From assembly GCA_963853835.1 (NCBI GenBank), contig OY970832.1, positions 27,398,208 through 27,462,207 of the forward strand: 64,000 bases of DNA, given 5' to 3'. Of the stretch, positions 23,990-35,220 are shown one piece after another (the first letter of the stretch is position 1; each line of letters begins with the position of its first letter). This stretch comes from Calendula officinalis. Its lineage: Eukaryota > Streptophyta > Magnoliopsida > Asterales > Asteraceae. The notes beneath the pieces were generated by a model that had not been told where the DNA came from, ran no database searches, and saw nothing but the letters and a program-made list of their open reading frames with translations. Made by a program: the position numbers and the translations under genes.

Positions 23990-24677
23990 ACCCTAAACCC
24001 TAATAACGCATATGTTCGACGGTGAAACTCTCCGACCGCTTCTCTTTCAGGCCATCCACTAAGATTAACCCGTTCTTCTCCAATACCAAACGCACGCCTC
24101 CGCCATCTCAGTAGGGTTTTTTTCGTTCCTATTCATATGTTGAAATTTCTTATTGAATCGATTAAATTTGCCTAAATTAGTGTTAAAGTTGAAGATTAAA
24201 TTGGTATAAATTTGAGTTGAACTCTAAGTTCTTGCACAAGGTTAACTTTTTTGTTGGAGACTGATATGTTATTCCATGTTTGCTTAATTTATTAATCAAA
24301 TTGTTTATGTTATGGGAAGGGGAATATTCCTTCAATTTGATTGTCAAGTTGTCTCAAATAAATTTAGGTCTTTTCTGTTGTAGGTTTGTAGGTTTAATTT
24401 ACGTTATATGATCAGAAAACATGTAACTGCAGGCCTTATTTAGTTGATACAATCATAGATGAAGATGAAATCTACAGAATTGAGAAAAAAATCACTTGGT
24501 AAAGTTGATGGAACCTTAAGTTTATTTTAGTCAAATTTTATATAATGAAACTTATTTCTAAATCAACTTCAATTTTTTGATGGTTTAATTCTTTGTATAT
24601 TAATTTTTATGTTTTTGTAGAGTAATTTTCATGTTTAGTTTGGAAATTGTTTCCTAATTGGAGCTTGGATTTTGCAG
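23990..24677 (+). promoter_or_regulatory. Probable promoter/5' UTR and leader intron of the TAF1C-like gene
   Basis: A GC-richer stretch at 24000-24110 looks like a 5' UTR exon. TCTCA|GTAGGG near 24111 could be a donor, and a TTTTGCAG acceptor ends at 24677, 19 bp before the ATG. Inferred from base composition and splice signals only. Confidence 0.4.
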
Positions 24678-24696
24678 GTTAACCACCAAATACAAG

Positions 24697-27600
24697 ATGC
24701 TAAACACTTCAGATGAACAGAAATCTTTGTTTCCAATCTCATCCGTCCATTCTCTGCCATTGCGTCTCTCACCAACCACCACCAAAGAATTTGGACCGTT
24801 GATCTTCAATCCATCTAACAAACCCCAATCCCACTTTCAAATCTTCACTTCACCTTCTCTCTCTCCTCAAATCCCTCCTCCTTTCCCTTATCTTTCTCTC
24901 TCTAGATTCCTTCATACATCATCTTCTGTTCTTCCTTCTACCAATGCATCTATTTCCTCACAAATTTCATCATCTTATATAGATTCTGATTGATTTCTAC
25001 CACATAATTCACTTCAATTGATTCGATTGCCTAATACAAATTCAATTATTGCTTTTTTTCCAACTGGTTCTAATTCGGATAAAGTTGGGTTTGTTGTGTT
25101 GTTTGGTGATGATTTAAAATTGAATGTGAGAGGTAGTTATGGTGCAACCCAAGTTTTTATGTCGAATAATGCTTTGAATCATCGGATTGTTAAGATTTTG
25201 GTGAGCCCACTTGCTGATTGTGAATGTAATTCAGGTAATCACTTTTTTTTTTTTTATCAAATTAGGATTTTGGTTTGTTGAGGAAACTTGATCTATGATT
25301 TTTTAGACTTTTTTAAATAATAGTTAGTGTATCAAATATGATTACATTGATTATCTTTTTTCAATAATAATCTAAATATTAATAAAATGATTTTTAAAGT
25401 TTTGGCCTTTTACGCATTAAACAAACACTTTTAACGACTTTCGACCCGTTTCCTTTTAAGCTTTTTTATATTCCAATTTTCTTTAATTAATATTGTATCA
25501 AATGTGATTACATAGATTATATTCTTTCAACAAAATTTGTCTTTATAGTAAAATGATTAGGAGGTTTAGGCATTAAAGATAGACTTTGGGCGACTTTTGA
25601 CCCTTATCCGTTTATGCTATTGATTGTTCCATTTGACCCATTAGAGATAAAACATAACCCAAATCGGGCCATCGGTTAGTAAATGACCCAGAATACTTAT
25701 TTATAATAATTTAGTTTTTTTTTTTTTTTTTTTTTTAGTTCTGATAACTTGCTTATATATTTCAGGTGATTGTACAATTGGATACTTATTAGTTCACACC
25801 AACAATTCCATTCATTATTACAACATTAGAATCACAATCAATCATTCTGGTGAAATCACACCAGGATTAGAATTAATTGGTAATAAATTATTCAAAAGTT
25901 CATCAATTGGACATGCTTGTTGGCCCACATTTACCCGAAAAAAGCTTGGTCTTGCTAGAAAACGGTCATCTATTTTTATCCGATTTGGGTTCTTTCTCTA
26001 GACCCTCAATTTCACCGTTGACCATGGAAAAAGTCAAAGTTGCATACGACGAGTCAGTTATTTCTGCAAAAGGTGGTTGGTTGAGTTGTGATTTTAGTTG
26101 GCATTCAAGAATCATGATCATTGTTCATTCAAGTACCGTTTTTCTCGTTGACTCAAGATCCGAAAAGTCAACCATCTTCCCGTTACTAAAAGTCAATGAT
26201 AATGATAGATTTCTTGCATTCTCAGTCGTTCCTCATGATCGATTGTATTTCACTTTAGCTTCAAATCATATTCTTTTTCTTTGTGATATAAGTAAACCGA
26301 TGATTCCAGTTTTATGGTGGCCCCACAATATTGCTAACCCTAATTATGTTCTAGTTTCTAGTTTATCTGAATTAAGGTCACAACCCGAGGATGTTAAATA
26401 TAATCGGGCTTCTGAAGAAGGTCACGGTATTTTATTGGGCTCGTTTTGGAATGGAGAATTTAGTCTATTTTGTTACGGGCCACTTGTTAATGGGCCCGAT
26501 GGGCCCGTTTCGTCTTCTTTTGATGCATGGGGACTTCCTTCTGATATTTCATTAACTACCAATAATTGCAATTGTGGTAGTTGTATTCTAAAAGAGGAGT
26601 TTTCAAAGGATCATCTTCCAAATTGGATTAATTGGCAACAAAAAAAGGAATTTGTTTTAGGGTTTGGAATTCTTGATAAAGAAATATCTTCTTTATTATT
26701 TAAACCCGATATCTTCGGTGGATTTACACTTATAACCCTAACATCTTCAGGGAATCTTGAACTACATAGATACTGTGCATCATGGGATTATTCAGAAAAA
26801 AACCACGTCGAACCAGGTTTAGATTTGGAAGATTCTGTTTTGTATGAAACAAGTGAAGAAGGATATAATTTTAAAAAAGTTTTTTATTATTTAAAACTCG
26901 ATTGGCTCGATGGCTACTTAAATTCCAATCTTTCTCGAATCTTGAGTGAGGAATTATATAAAAACCATGAAAATGAAATCCCGGAAAAATCTTCTTCTTT
27001 CAGCCAGGATTTCCATGAATTAATATTCAAAAATTTGAATAAATTTGATGATGTATTTAAAGACGTTAGTTTACCAACAAGTATACATGAAATTGCTTTA
27101 AGAAAATTATGGGCAAATTTGCCTAAAAACATTTTAACATTTGGTTTTTGTACATATTCACATATTACCAAGAAACTTAAATATTTACCGTTTGAGTTCT
27201 TGGAAGTGCCACATCAGCAACCACAGTTACCGCCTTTTTTCTTCCGGTTGCCTTCATCTCGTAGCAGTAAATGGTCAGAGAAACAAAAACCTGGTAATTC
27301 TTTAGTGGGCCCTGTTATGCCGGTACCATTTTTAATGGCTTTTCATAAAACTCGGTTGTTAAAAGCAGATAATGTTCCTGCTGACTCAGCAATTGATGAT
27401 GAATGTAGTGAAGTGATGAAATTAGTTAATGAGATTATTACTTCACAAAGTTGTAATGATCATATGGTTTCTCTTGCTGATGATAATGAAGATTTTGTTA
27501 ATGGTTCTCAGATTTTTGCTTCATATAAGCCTGGTGCTGCATTTTGTAACAAATTGTGGATTGATGATGATGAAATAACGGAGGATTTTGTTTTTGAGGA

Positions 27601-27808
27601 TGAGAAATATACGAATTTGGTTTATAAAGTTGGTGAAAAGGATGTGAAAAACTCGAATTGTCGTTTGAAGTTCGAATTTGATGAAGAAAACACAAGTTTG
27701 GGGCCGAAAGAAATGAAATCATATAAATTATTGAAGAGGCAATATTCCAATTTTGAAAAAGGTTTAAGTAGCTATCAAGATTATTTGATCAAGTCTAACA
27801 TTCATTAG
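24697..27808 (+). pseudogene. TAF1C-like gene (RNA polymerase I transcription factor subunit), with two lesions
   Basis: Exon 1 is 24697-25234 and exon 2 is 25766-27808, with intron donor CAG|GTAATC, acceptor TTTCAG|GTGATT, phase 1. The N-terminus has SLFPISSV, GPLIFNPS and LSLSRFLHTSS, then NSIIAFFPTG. Exon 2 has LVLLENGHLFLSDL, CDFSWHSR and a long C-terminal region. I recognise this from memory as the plant TAF1C-type protein (SL1-like complex at rDNA promoters); total ~860 codons suits that family. Two defects are visible: in-frame TGA at 24991-24993, with coding continuing in frame beyond it, and a frame change near 25,919 that fits loss of two bases. Only the frame from ~25,920 to 27808 (over 620 codons) is uninterrupted. 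It may be a young pseudogene, or the sequence may hold two errors; the otherwise clean exons make both plausible. Confidence 0.65.
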
Positions 27809-28195
27809 CAAGTCTTCAAATTTAACATATTAATTTTTATTTATTTATTTATTTTTTAAATTCTGATGTTAGATCTGTGTTTTAATGCTCACTTTAGGTC
27901 ATGAAAAGGTGATATGCGTATTATTAATGGAAATAAGATCTTAGGGAATCAATATGTATTAAGCCTTAAAACTTTCACTTTTTCAATTTAATCCTTAATT
28001 TGGCATTTTGCAAGTATTAACTTGTGATAGCAGTCCTAAGGTCACAATGGTTTTTTCAACAAGTTAACCAAAGTTAAAACTTTGGATGTTTTTATTGTTT
28101 CAGTTTGAAGCACAAGTGCCCAATATGTCAAGGAAACATCAACTAATATTTGTGGCATTTCTGTTATGTACAGGTTGATTTAATATGTTGATTAA
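27809..28195. other. 3' flank of the TAF1C-like gene
   Basis: AT-rich, with a TTTATTTATTTATTT run shortly after the stop; probable 3' UTR. No other gene. Confidence 0.4.
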
Positions 28196-28331
28196 GGTCA
28201 TGTTCGGGAAAAGCTTATTTAAGGGGCTTTTAAGCTTATTAGCTTATTAAGCTGAAAAAGTAGAGTAATTTTTGAGCTTAATAAGCTAATAAGCTTAAAA
28301 GTCTCTTAAATAAGCTTTCTCAAACATGCCC
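28196..28331. mobile_element. Tourist-like (PIF/Harbinger) foldback MITE
   Basis: 136 bp that is almost entirely one inverted repeat rich in AAGCTTATT/AATAAGCTT. Termini are GGTCATGTT and AACATGCCC, flanked on both sides by TAA (28193-28195 and 28332-28334), the usual 3-bp duplication for PIF/Harbinger. Confidence 0.75.
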
Positions 28332-28334
28332 TAA

Positions 28335-28904
28335 CTGTGTATAGGCGAGTGCAATCTCGTTATAATTCATTAAATGTTATCATCTTGTGGTTTTCCTTAG
28401 AAAATCGAATGGGTGCATTTTTAGCCAAAAAATCCATTTAAAGGGATTATCTGTATTGGAGATTCTGAAACCAATAAAAAAGTTGTATGATTTAGATTTT
28501 TGAAACAGTAATGAAGCCTAGAGTTCATATTTTTGCGCCTTGAAATGTAACACAAAACTCTTAAGTAATTGTTGGTTAGGTATTCAGATTAGATCATGAA
28601 GAATTAAATATTTCTCTATTATATAATCTAATAATCATTATCACTGAATTTAAAAAAAGTAAATTTACTTGAGAAACGATATATATTAGGTAAGTTGCAA
28701 TTGATATTAACAAGTACGGTAGCAGGCGCGCTTTGCTGCGGATATAGTTCGTATTTTTATAAATTTTGTATTTAATAATTATCTATATATTTATCATTGT
28801 AATATCAAAGTTTTGAATCATGTATATTTATTTGATGCTTAATTAGATTTAGTATATATATTTAACCCACTTAATGTTTTGATCCATCATCATATTTATT
28901 ATTA
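28335..28904. other. AT-rich intergenic DNA
   Basis: No gene, repeat or RNA structure recognised. Confidence 0.4.
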
Positions 28905-29396
28905 CTAGCAGGGTACCCGTGCAATGCGGCGGCGGGTACCCAGAAACTATATTTCGTGGCGAGCAAGTGTTGTTCATTTACACGGTTTTTCCAACAATAA
29001 TTGCGCAAATGAAAGATTTTTTCCGTCTTTAAAAATTGCAATTAGTAATCATTATCATCTAGAACATAATAATACATTCAAGTTAACCAACAAACTTAAG
29101 GATTATAATTAAAGAATATGTGAGCACACAAACAAATACCTTGATCATGGAAAGTTCGATACAATATGTTTTCTATTTAAAGTTGGTTGTTTATTTGTTC
29201 TAAAACAAATTGTTATTTGGAGCAATTGGTTATCACACAGTTAGATTTCACAAGAGGTCTTGTGTTCGAATCCTGGAAGCAACACTTTTTTATTTTTGTG
29301 GTGTTGAAGAAGTTATTAAAAGTGGAAATGTCCTTAAGTTTAAGTTTAAGGAGTTGCTATGTTTAGTAGTCCTAAACGCTTTATAGATAGTATAGA
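28905..29396. repeat. Probable small non-autonomous element with a SINE-like segment
   Basis: Begins ACTAGCAGGGTACCCGTGCAATGC, whose GGGTACC word recurs inverted within 20 bp, and ends near ATAGATAGTATAGATA. From memory, similar ends bound dispersed repeats in other plants. Inside, 29219-29290 resembles a tRNA-derived promoter (A-box-like TTGGTTATCAC, B-box-like GTGTTCGAATCC) followed by a T run. No ORF of note. Confidence 0.4.
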
Positions 29397-30097
29397 TAAA
29401 TATACCAAAAGTTAGTGATCACAATATTGAACTTTCAAATATTGATCAATGTAAAATATTCAGAGTTAAGATTATTTATAACTGAATAAAAGATAATTAT
29501 ATAGTTTTATGTAAAGAAAATTTAGTTCAAATCTTTTTTAGTATCTAAAAATGAAAAAATGTTTTTAAATGGAGTTAAAGTAAAAATTATAAAATTTTAG
29601 GAGTTAAAAGTATGTGTAAAAAAAGTTGAAAGGAAAGTATTTTTAGTAACTAAAGATTCATTTAAATGTATAATAAAGTTCATAATATAAATGACAGAAG
29701 TTAAAGGTTTAAATAAAAACTGACAAAATAAGAAATTATAAAACTTAGGAAGAAAAAGTGCTAATTACATTATAATTATTGGTATAAATTTGCACTTGTA
29801 AAAATAAACAAATTAATAACCAAGGCTTGAACATGGTTCTTCTAGGTAAAAGGTATGTAGCCCTACCAACTCATCTACAACAATATCTATGACTTCCTAT
29901 TCAAAGACTTGTATATATGTTATAAATATCTAAATTGGCCAATCAAAATCATGTGAATAATAACTTTTGAATGGCAATTGTATAATAGGAGTAATGATCT
30001 AAATGCTACTAAACAACAACTTAATCATAAACGTATTTGATTATGAGTTATATGGAGTTAAACAAAATTAATGAGGATTATGGTTAAAGTTTGTTAA
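29397..30097. other. AT-rich intergenic DNA with a minus-strand SINE-like piece
   Basis: At 29819-29882 the reverse strand carries A-box-like GAGTTGGTAGGGC and B-box-like GTTCAAGCC spacing typical of tRNA-derived SINEs. The rest shows nothing. The last five bases, GTTAA, are the target duplication of element C. Confidence 0.35.
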
Positions 30098-30158
30098 TGT
30101 TGGATCCCAACAACACAACCGTGTTGCGTTATGGCTAAGTAAAGACAATGAGGTAAAG
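30098..30158 (-). repeat. Left (3') LTR of element C, first piece
   Basis: Starts TGTTGGATCCC and matches the first ~60 bp of the right LTR at 59454. It ends with TAAAG (30154-30158), the duplicated target of element B. Confidence 0.9.
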
Positions 30159-30668
30159 TGTTAAGGCAAAAAGTTTTGCCCCTTTAGATCTTAAAGATAA
30201 CAAAACAACCTAGACTAGCTTTGATTTATATGTAGAATAATATAGCTAAGTTTAGGTCTGATACTGAGTGATCAGTATTGGAACTCAGTATCAGTACTCA
30301 GTATCAGATAGTGATACTGAGTACAAGGACTGAGTAGAAGGACTGAGTGATACTCAGTATAGTAACGGACTAAGATCAAATCCCTTGATCTTAGTCATTT
30401 TCCTTGCTTAGTCCTTCGGTTACTCCTTTGCTCATTATGTAAGATCTCTATAACATTATAAATAGAGATCATCTTGCAAAGGAGTACTCACAAATTTACT
30501 TTTACACTTTCACATATTTGTAATTGATCAGTGGTATTGCTTTTCCGCAGCATACCACACTTAGTGGATTTGTACACCGACTCTAATACTGTGTTTTACA
30601 CTTTAATTGTCTTTTGTATAAATCAACCTACTCATTAACTAACAAACCAGGGGTGTTGTGACCTAACA
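30159..30668 (+). repeat. 5' LTR of element B
   Basis: 510 bp. At 30258-30365 it carries a dense array of ATACTGAGT/CTCAGTAT words, the element-specific motif. A CATTATAAATAG promoter-like TATA box lies near 30453. Confidence 0.95.
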
Positions 30669-30670
30669 AC

Positions 30671-30682
30671 TGGTATCAGAGC
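30671..30682 (+). other. Primer binding site of element B
   Basis: TGGTATCAGAGC, initiator Met-tRNA type, two bases after the LTR. Confidence 0.9.
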
Positions 30683-30766
30683 AGGCTAAATAATCTCTTA
30701 TTTAGTCGATCTATAACCCTGGCAGCCATTTCCTACATCTATCCCTCCAACACTCAAAAATCCAAA

Positions 30767-33311
30767 ATGTCTACAATTGTTGCACCAATTATGTCTGGAA
30801 AGGGAGTACCCATCTTTGATGGAAAAGACTTCCATCAATGGAAGCTCAAAGCTCAGTGGTATCTTGAATCTATTCACCATGAGATGCTCACTGTGCTAAA
30901 TGATGGTCCCATCATTCCACAAACTGTGGAACCTGTTGCTGCTACTGATGATGCTCCTGAGGGCATAAGATCTGTACCTAAACTAAAGCACAACTGGACT
31001 GATACTGACCGTCAGTTGTATGCTTTAGACTCCAGAGCTAAAGGGGTGATTGGTAATGCTGTTACCAAAGAGATACTTAATGCAATTATGAAATTGCCAA
31101 CAGCAAAGGCTATGTGGGATAGCCTATCAGTCACCTATGAAGGTACAGCAAAGGTGAAGTTGCAAAGAAAAAGCAACATGAGAAGGAAATATGAAAATTT
31201 CTTTTCAACTCCAAATGAAGACATCACCACTCTCTATAACAGGTTCAATACTGTTATCCATGATTTAATCAGTGTAGGCATTGTGAAAGAGGAAGGAGAG
31301 CTTGTTCAAAAGTTCCTGGATAGTCTTCCTCAACAATTTCTTGACATGACAAACTCTGTCAATGCTGCTAACAACATTGAGTCATACACTCTTCAAACTT
31401 TGTATGGTCTAATGCTGAATCATGAGGAGAATAATGCTGCAAGACTGATCAACTGGAAGAAAACTGACAAGTCTTCCACTGGTATGGCTCTAGTTGTGCA
31501 ACAGGCTTATACTGTGACTGAGCCAGATAAACCAGAAGTTGATCTTGCTGATGCTGAGGCAGAAGAGCTTGAAACTCAAATGGCTCTCATGTCTATGAAG
31601 CTGGATCAGTTGAAGAAGAAGAGGCTTGGTGTTAGCTCTTCTAATACTGACCCAAGATCAGGTATGTGCTATAGGTGTTGAAAGCCTGGACATATTGCTG
31701 CAAATTGTCATACCAAGTCTTCTGAGACTGACCAAAATGACAAGATTGCATACCGAGCAAAAAGATATAGAGACAAATATGTCAAGCTGAAGAATTGGAG
31801 CAAGGGAAAGAGGGCAGAAGGAAATGGAGCACCTCATCAAGCACTTTACTCAGAAGCCTGGATGGATGAAGAGTTAAGTGATGATGAAGAAGAGATTGAG
31901 AATAAAGCCTTTATGGCTTTCACTGAAGATGATTTGAAGAGTTCCTTTGAAAAGGATATCAAAGAGGCTGAGAGGATGAGTGTTCATACTGATTGGGATT
32001 CCACTCAGTTGTACAAGGTAAGTTCCTTTCAAACTTATTCAGTGAATGAAAAAACGAAGATTTTTGAGTATATGCTTGTTGATCTTAAAACTTCTGTACA
32101 AAAAGAAAAAGCTTTAAAATTAACAAAACTTGGATAAATTAGCAAAATATAAAGATTTAGAACTAAACTTTTCAGATTTAAAAGACATTAACCAAAGATT
32201 AGCTGATAAAGCTCATTTACACAAACTTGAAAAAGAGAAATTTGAAAAACAGTGTAAATCTTGGGGAAATGCTTCAATAAAATTAAATAAATGTTTAAAT
32301 GAACAATTTCCAGAAAATGTGAGGGCTGCACTTGGTGTTGATCCTCAATTTAAAAACAGGAACAATTTTGCTGATTTATTTGAAGAGTTTTCTACTATGA
32401 ACCCTATTAATTTTGTAAAAGCTAAAACTTTATGTGAAGTTGGATGTCAAACTGAGTCAGATGATGAAGAAAATGAAATTTTAGAAAGACCTATTGGTCC
32501 TTCCATCTGCTCAAAGTGCTATACTGAGCTACAAGAACTCAGTATTGAATTTCAAATAACAGAAATTTCTGATACCGAGCTACCAATAGTTCAGTATGAC
32601 ACTTCTGCTGTTCCACCTTTTGAATTATTATTTAATACAACAACTTTTGAATTATATAATGATAATAAGACAACTTCTATCTCACATGTTTCATCAAATA
32701 CAGAAGTTGCAGGAACAGAAACATTATATACTGAGACATATAAAGAACCTGTTAAAGTTGTTCCTTCAAAACATGATAAACAAAAGACAACTTCAACTAG
32801 GTCTTTGGTTGGCAAAGACAAGAAGTCTACCACTAATAATATTAGAAAGACTTCTCTGCCAAATAAAAATAAGCAACCAGATCCTCCATCTCCTAAACCA
32901 GTTAAAAACAATGTTAATACATCTATTAGAAATAACAAAATTAACATTTTAAAAACACTTGGTGATCAGGTCAAATCTTTAAGTAAACAATTTGCAAAAC
33001 TCGTTCATACTGACCTACCAAAAGTGAAACATTTTTCTAAAATACCATATGAAAATATGTTTAGAAATAGACCTAGAAAATGTTATAGATGTCATCATAC
33101 TGGTCATAAGGGAGATGAATGCTGGACTGATCTCTCAAGTCCTAGGTACTCAGTACCAAAGAAAAGGAGAGAAACTAAGTCAGTATCACCAAAGAAAACT
33201 TCTAAAGTTACCCCTGAAGTGATACCGACCTCTCCACATAAAGAGATCAAGTCAAATTGTGTTTATCCCACCAAAGGTCCCATTCAAAAATGGGTTCCTA
33301 AAAAGAACTAA
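30767..33311 (+). pseudogene. gag: gag of element B (long, two zinc knuckles)
   Basis: ATG at 30767. The N-terminal Copia Gag domain spans residues ~1-230, with VPIFDGKDFHQWKLK at the start. Knuckle 1 (CYRC...GHIAANC, 31670-31712) is broken by TGA at 31679-31681. An acidic segment leads to AAG|GTAAGT at 32015-32023, a perfect splice-donor consensus in phase 0 after codon 417. A frameshift near 32,125 precedes the C-terminal half, which has coiled-coil-like stretches and knuckle 2 CYRCHHTGHKGDEC (33079-33120) and ends WVPKKN at 33311. The stop codon TAA lies in GAACTAACT, a plant branch-site-like sequence just before the pol acceptor. Confidence 0.9.
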
Positions 33312-33334
33312 CTCTTATTTTGTGTCTTGTGCAG
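32018..33334 (+). other. Predicted retained/alternative intron joining gag to pol in element B
   Basis: Donor AAG|GTAAGT at 32017/32018. At the other end, CTAAC is followed by a pyrimidine-rich run and TTGTGCAG|GGT at 33334/33335. Both ends are phase 0 and the pol frame downstream is the correct protease frame. Removal excises the second half of Gag with knuckle 2 and the WVPKKN stop. Homologous sites occur in C (58082-56974) and A (21599-16836). Confidence 0.6.
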
Positions 33335-35220
33335 GGTGACAGAAAGTGGTACTTAGATAGTGGCTGCTCAAGACACATGACAGGCAGTATGGAATACCTT
33401 CTCAATTATACTCCAGAGAAGGGTCCTTCTGTCAAGTTTGGAGATGACTCGGTGGGAAAGACAAGAGGTTATGGTGTGAGCAAGGCAGGCAACATAACTT
33501 TTAAAAGAGTTGCCTATGTAGAGGGTCTAAAACACAATCTGCTCAGTATCAGCCAGATGTGTGATGATGACAATGAAGCTCGATTCAGAAAGGTTGCAGG
33601 AATCATCTACAATGATAAAGGGCAGCCCGTACTCATTGCTAGAAGAGAAAAAGACGTATATGTGGTCAACCTATCTGAAATAGACCCAACTATTCGAGTA
33701 TGCCTGCTTTCTAAAGTCAAGCCAGAATTACATTGGCTATGGCACAAGAAACTCTCTCACATCAATTTTAGAAATATCAACGAGCTCAGTATGAAGTAAC
33801 TGGTGAGAGGATTGCCCACTATTACTTATTCAAAAGATAAGTTATGCTCAGCATGTGAAATGGGCAAGCAGAAGAAGAGTTCATTCAAGTCCAAAGTCAA
33901 TCATTCCATCAATGAACCTCTTACTATGATACATATGGATCTTTTTGGCCCCATCAGCACACCATCTTTGGCCAAAAAGATCTATACTCTAGTCTTAGTT
34001 GATGAATTCTCAAGATACACTTGAGTCATCTTCCTCAAGACTAAGTCAGACGCAACAACAGAAATCATTGCCTTTATAAAAAGAGAGGAACTTCAAAAAG
34101 GCAACAAGGTCAAGCAACTTAGAAGTGACCATGGTACTGAGTTTAAGAACTCAGTATTAGCAGATTTCTGTGAAGAAAAAGGAATCATTCAAAACTTCTC
34201 TGCAGCCTACACACCACAACAAAATGGTGTTGTAGAAAGAAAGAACAGAACACTGATTGAAGCTGCAAGAACTTTATTATGCCATGCTGGACTGGCACTG
34301 AGTTTCTGGGCTGAAGCTGTAAACTGTGCAAACTTCACTCAAAATAGAGCCACAATAGTCCAAAGACATCTGAAGACTCCATATGAGTTATACAATGGCA
34401 AGATTCCTAATGTGGAATATTTCCACATCTTTGGGAGTAAATGCTTTGTACTCAGTACAAAAAAAAATCTCAATAAATTTGCTCCCAAAGCAAATGAAGG
34501 TGTGTTCATGGGCTACTCTCCACACTCTAAAGCTTTCAGAGTGTATATCATCTCAACCAAGATGATTGTAGAATCCATTCATGTCACATTCGATGAAGAT
34601 CAGAATGAGCATTCTACCTCAGCAAGTGAAGACATAAGTGGCATAGATATTCTATGCAATCCAGAACACTCCATTGCTGAACAGCCTAAGTTTCATCCAC
34701 ACTTTATTCCTAATAAATTTAATGAAACTGATCAAGTTCAAACTCAGTATCACTCAAATGAGACTAATACTGAGGTTCCCATAACAGAGGACCTCCATAC
34801 TGAGTTTCCAACTAATGATCTGAACCACTCTATTTATGAAGAAGGTGAAACATCCAACACTTCACAAGAATCCACATCAACTCTGCAAAATGAAGATGAA
34901 CAGCAACCGGCACTGTCTAATACTGATCAGAATTCCACTCAGTATCAGACAGACAACACACCAAATCAACAAGATATTGTTGATCCTATTTCAAATGCTC
35001 CCTTATGAAACAATTTAAGGCAACACAGAGACCATCCACACTCAAACATTATTGGTCCTATTGAAGAAGGTGTCCAAACAAGAAGAAAATTAGAATTTCC
35101 AACCCAAGCAACTGCAAACTTTTGTTTCTTCTCAAGTTTTCTATCTACCATTGAACCAAAGAAAGCTGACGAAGCTTTATTAGATGAAGATTGGGTAGAG
35201 GCTATGCAAGAAGAGCTTTT
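33335..35220 (+). pseudogene. pol: pol of element B: protease and integrase only
   Basis: Protease motif DSGCSRHMTG, integrase zinc finger (H..H near 33750 and C..C near 33850), DLFGP, SDHGTEF and a Glu in NGVVERKNRT give the integrase DDE set. A linker rich in the element's motif follows. The reading reaches the first RT block, WVEAMQEELL, and then switches at ~35,217 into the extra ORF, so about 2 kb of RT and RNase H are missing. Stops interrupt it at 33797-33799 (TAA), 34022-34024 (TGA) and 35006-35008 (TGA). Confidence 0.9.

Noticed and set aside
29219..29290. tRNA gene
   Set aside because: Box-like motifs are present but no cloverleaf arms pair convincingly; SINE-like at best.
31679..31681. 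TGA in Gag knuckle 1 of element B as programmed readthrough or selenocysteine
   Set aside because: No equivalent stop in A or C and it destroys the knuckle; other random stops are nearby.
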